A stretch of DNA of 6,388 nt, from assembly GCA_031278025.1 (NCBI GenBank), contig JAITLF010000279.1:1-6388 (forward strand). The letters run 5' to 3'. A model generated the notes under the pieces. The model ran no database searches and was not told the DNA's origin. It saw only the letters and a program-made list of their open reading frames with translations. Below are positions 5,163 through 6,388 of this stretch, in pieces; the first letter of the stretch is position 1, and the number at the start of each line of letters is the position of its first letter. The translations under genes and the position numbers were made by a program. Source of the DNA: Treponema sp. Its GTDB lineage: Bacteria > Spirochaetota > Spirochaetia > Treponematales > Breznakiellaceae.

Positions 5163-6388
5163 TTACTCCCTCCGCTCTCCAACCCTTTCCATTCCTTCTA
5201 ACGCCGCCGCATTCTCCGGTTCCCGCTCCAGCGCCTGTCTGAACCACCGTTCCGCCGCGGGATAATCCTTTTCGATGAGGGCAAGATTCCCCCGGTTGGT
5301 CATGGCCGGAACCAGCCCCATACCGGCGGCCCGTTCATAAGCCGTCTTTGCGTCAGCGGTTTGCCCCGCGCGGACACGCAGTATCCCCAACCGGTTGTAC
5401 AAGGCCGCGGTCGGGCCGGCCGCTATCTGCCGCTGAACGTTTTGTACCAGGGGCTGAATTTCGCGGGCGATGTACTGCTGAATCACGCTGTCCGCCGCCT
5501 GCGCCAGGTTTCCCACATTGACCCGGACAGCCGTATTGCCCTGGGCCGGCAGCGGCGCGGGCGGGTATGTCCCCCAGGCGGTTTCCAGCATGAAAAATTC
5601 CGCTTCCGTTCCGGCGGTAAAAGCTTCGTTCAGGGCTGCCGCGCCGCCGTCCCAGGCCGCCATAAACCCGCCGTTAAAGGCGTTCATGGAAAGGGGCATC
5701 CACACTTCATCATCTATCACCAGCGCCTTTTCAAGGCCGTTGAACAAAAGTTCCGCCCCCGCCTGATTCACCCCCAGGTAATAAGCAACGACAAAATCAC
5801 CGTCCGGGGAACCTTCGCTTCCTTCAAGGGGAATAATTGCCGAAGGGATACCCACCGCTACCAGCGCCGCCGCGTAGAGCAGGCCGATGTCCGTCCGGTT
5901 CCCCGTCCTGAAGCCCAGCGTCTCCGCCGGAAACTGCACTTCGTTTTCCGTGGTATGGGTGTCGTCCAGCCGGATGCCCGCGGCCCGCAGCCCTTCAAAG
6001 AGCCACACCGCAAATTGCATGTTCTGGTTTAAGCCCGTCCGCCGGTTGGACCGGGCGAGCCCGGTGATGTGTTTCGCGTATTCAAGGATTTCCGGGGAGG
6101 CGGGGGATACAAAGGCCGCAAGGCCCGCCGCGTCCGATGGGGGAAACACGTTCCGGTTATGTACCTGTACCGCCGCGGTTTGTACCGACTGTCTTTCGGT
6201 TCCCAAAAACCGGCAGCGGATAACGACTTCGCCGAGGACCCGCCCGGTGTCGGTAAAGCGTAACAGTTCCGGGGAAAAATCCGCGTAGAGGGGAAGCTCC
6301 GCGCTCCGGCCTTTGGCGATAAGGGGCAGAGTCCCGCAGGGAAATTCGCTGGCCGTATACCCCGCGGCCCGGAAACTTACCCGCAGGT
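5163..6388 (-). CDS. Transglutaminase-like/TPR protein, catalytic residues missing, 5' end outside the window
   Basis: The frame is open to the window edge, giving 407 visible residues; the N terminus is missing. The first 80 or so visible residues are beta-rich (LPLYADFSPELLRF, GEVVIRCRFLG) and lead to VQVHNRN and AAFVSP, which I associate with a treponemal family of large envelope-associated proteins. A transglutaminase-like core follows: FRTGNRTDIGLLYAAALVAVGIPSAII lines up with the GDCDD...LL..VGI motif of relatives, but the catalytic Cys is Arg (codon 5895-5897) and no His of the GH type follows. VWMPLSMNAFNGGFMAAW matches the later family WIP...GF..AW segment. Two TPR units near the C terminus (AALYNRLGILRVRAGQ... 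and AMTNRGNLALIEKDY...) suggest a protein-binding scaffold. It is probably a non-catalytic member; location and partners are unknown. It converges on vapC. Confidence 0.75.
   Translation of the reverse strand, partial: LRVSFRAAGYTASEFPCGTLPLIAKGRSAELPLYADFSPELLRFTDTGRVLGEVVIRCRFLGTERQSVQTAAVQVHNRNVFPPSDAAGLAAFVSPASPEILEYAKHITGLARSNRRTGLNQNMQFAVWLFEGLRAAGIRLDDTHTTENEVQFPAETLGFRTGNRTDIGLLYAAALVAVGIPSAIIPLEGSEGSPDGDFVVAYYLGVNQAGAELLFNGLEKALVIDDEVWMPLSMNAFNGGFMAAWDGGAAALNEAFTAGTEAEFFMLETAWGTYPPAPLPAQGNTAVRVNVGNLAQAADSVIQQYIAREIQPLVQNVQRQIAAGPTAALYNRLGILRVRAGQTADAKTAYERAAGMGLVPAMTNRGNLALIEKDYPAAERWFRQALEREPENAAALEGMERVGERRE

Noticed and set aside
5145..5164. AAAAAA ... TTTTTT dyad between vapC and the TPR gene as a bidirectional terminator
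   Set aside because: The arms are only A/T pairs with no GC stem; too weak to call, although some termination between convergent genes is expected here.
4436..5182. 248-codon minus-strand open frame opposite vapBC
   Set aside because: VapC has all PIN-domain acidic residues on the plus strand; the antisense product has no recognisable features.
5361..6032. 223-codon plus-strand open frame opposite the TPR protein
   Set aside because: Antisense to a clearly conserved protein frame; Arg/Gly/Pro-rich shadow.

Overview
The window looks like chromosomal DNA of a spirochaete, most likely a Treponema of the termite-gut or related host-associated group. This is inferred from the gene families and their style: a KYKDSVFS-type PD-(D/E)XK (Rpn-like) protein, a FecR-domain/CHASE2 gene pair, a lipoprotein with a relaxed lipobox, and a transglutaminase-like/TPR protein with a VQVHNRN motif. 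No rRNA, tRNA, CRISPR array or complete insertion sequence is visible. Base composition is uneven. A 60-base line counted in the LarA gene (421-480) is 75% G+C, and one in the lipoprotein gene (1561-1620) is 43%.

Layout from left to right. (1) 1-723, plus strand: C-terminal part of a LarA-family (nickel-dependent lactate racemase-like) protein, cut by the window edge. (2) 809-1285, plus strand: a C-terminally truncated Rpn-like/PD-(D/E)XK family protein with its own promoter. (3) 1319-2476, plus strand: a tight two-gene unit (TAAATG junction) encoding a lipoprotein and a small exported protein that may be an outer-membrane beta-barrel. Neither is recognised as a named family. (4) 2528-2730: a 203-bp internal fragment of a larA-like gene, about 93% identical to 286-488. 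It ends exactly where the next gene breaks off. (5) 2625-4281, minus strand: a FecR-domain gene followed, through an ATGA overlap, by a CHASE2 sensor gene. The FecR gene carries a one-base frameshift. The CHASE2 gene has lost its 3' half at the larA fragment. (6) 4286-4419: a tandemly duplicated regulatory unit, each copy holding a near-perfect GC hairpin and a 21-bp interrupted palindrome, between the divergent FecR and toxin-antitoxin operons. (7) 4455-5152, plus strand: a VapBC-type toxin-antitoxin pair with an ATGA overlap, apparently transcribed without a leader. (8) 5163-6388, minus strand: a large protein with a degenerate transglutaminase-like core and C-terminal TPRs, cut by the window edge and converging on vapC.

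How it fits together. The middle of the window is a zone of rearrangement. A larA scrap, a truncated Rpn-family gene, a truncated CHASE2 gene and a frameshifted FecR gene lie within about 3.5 kb of each other, flanking an AT-richer two-gene insert. The intact functional units are the VapBC module, the lipoprotein/barrel pair and probably the LarA and TPR proteins. The most unusual non-coding structure is the duplicated palindrome-plus-hairpin unit, which could serve as a shared operator for the divergent FecR and VapBC operons. I do not see a clearly new multi-gene defence or biosynthetic system.
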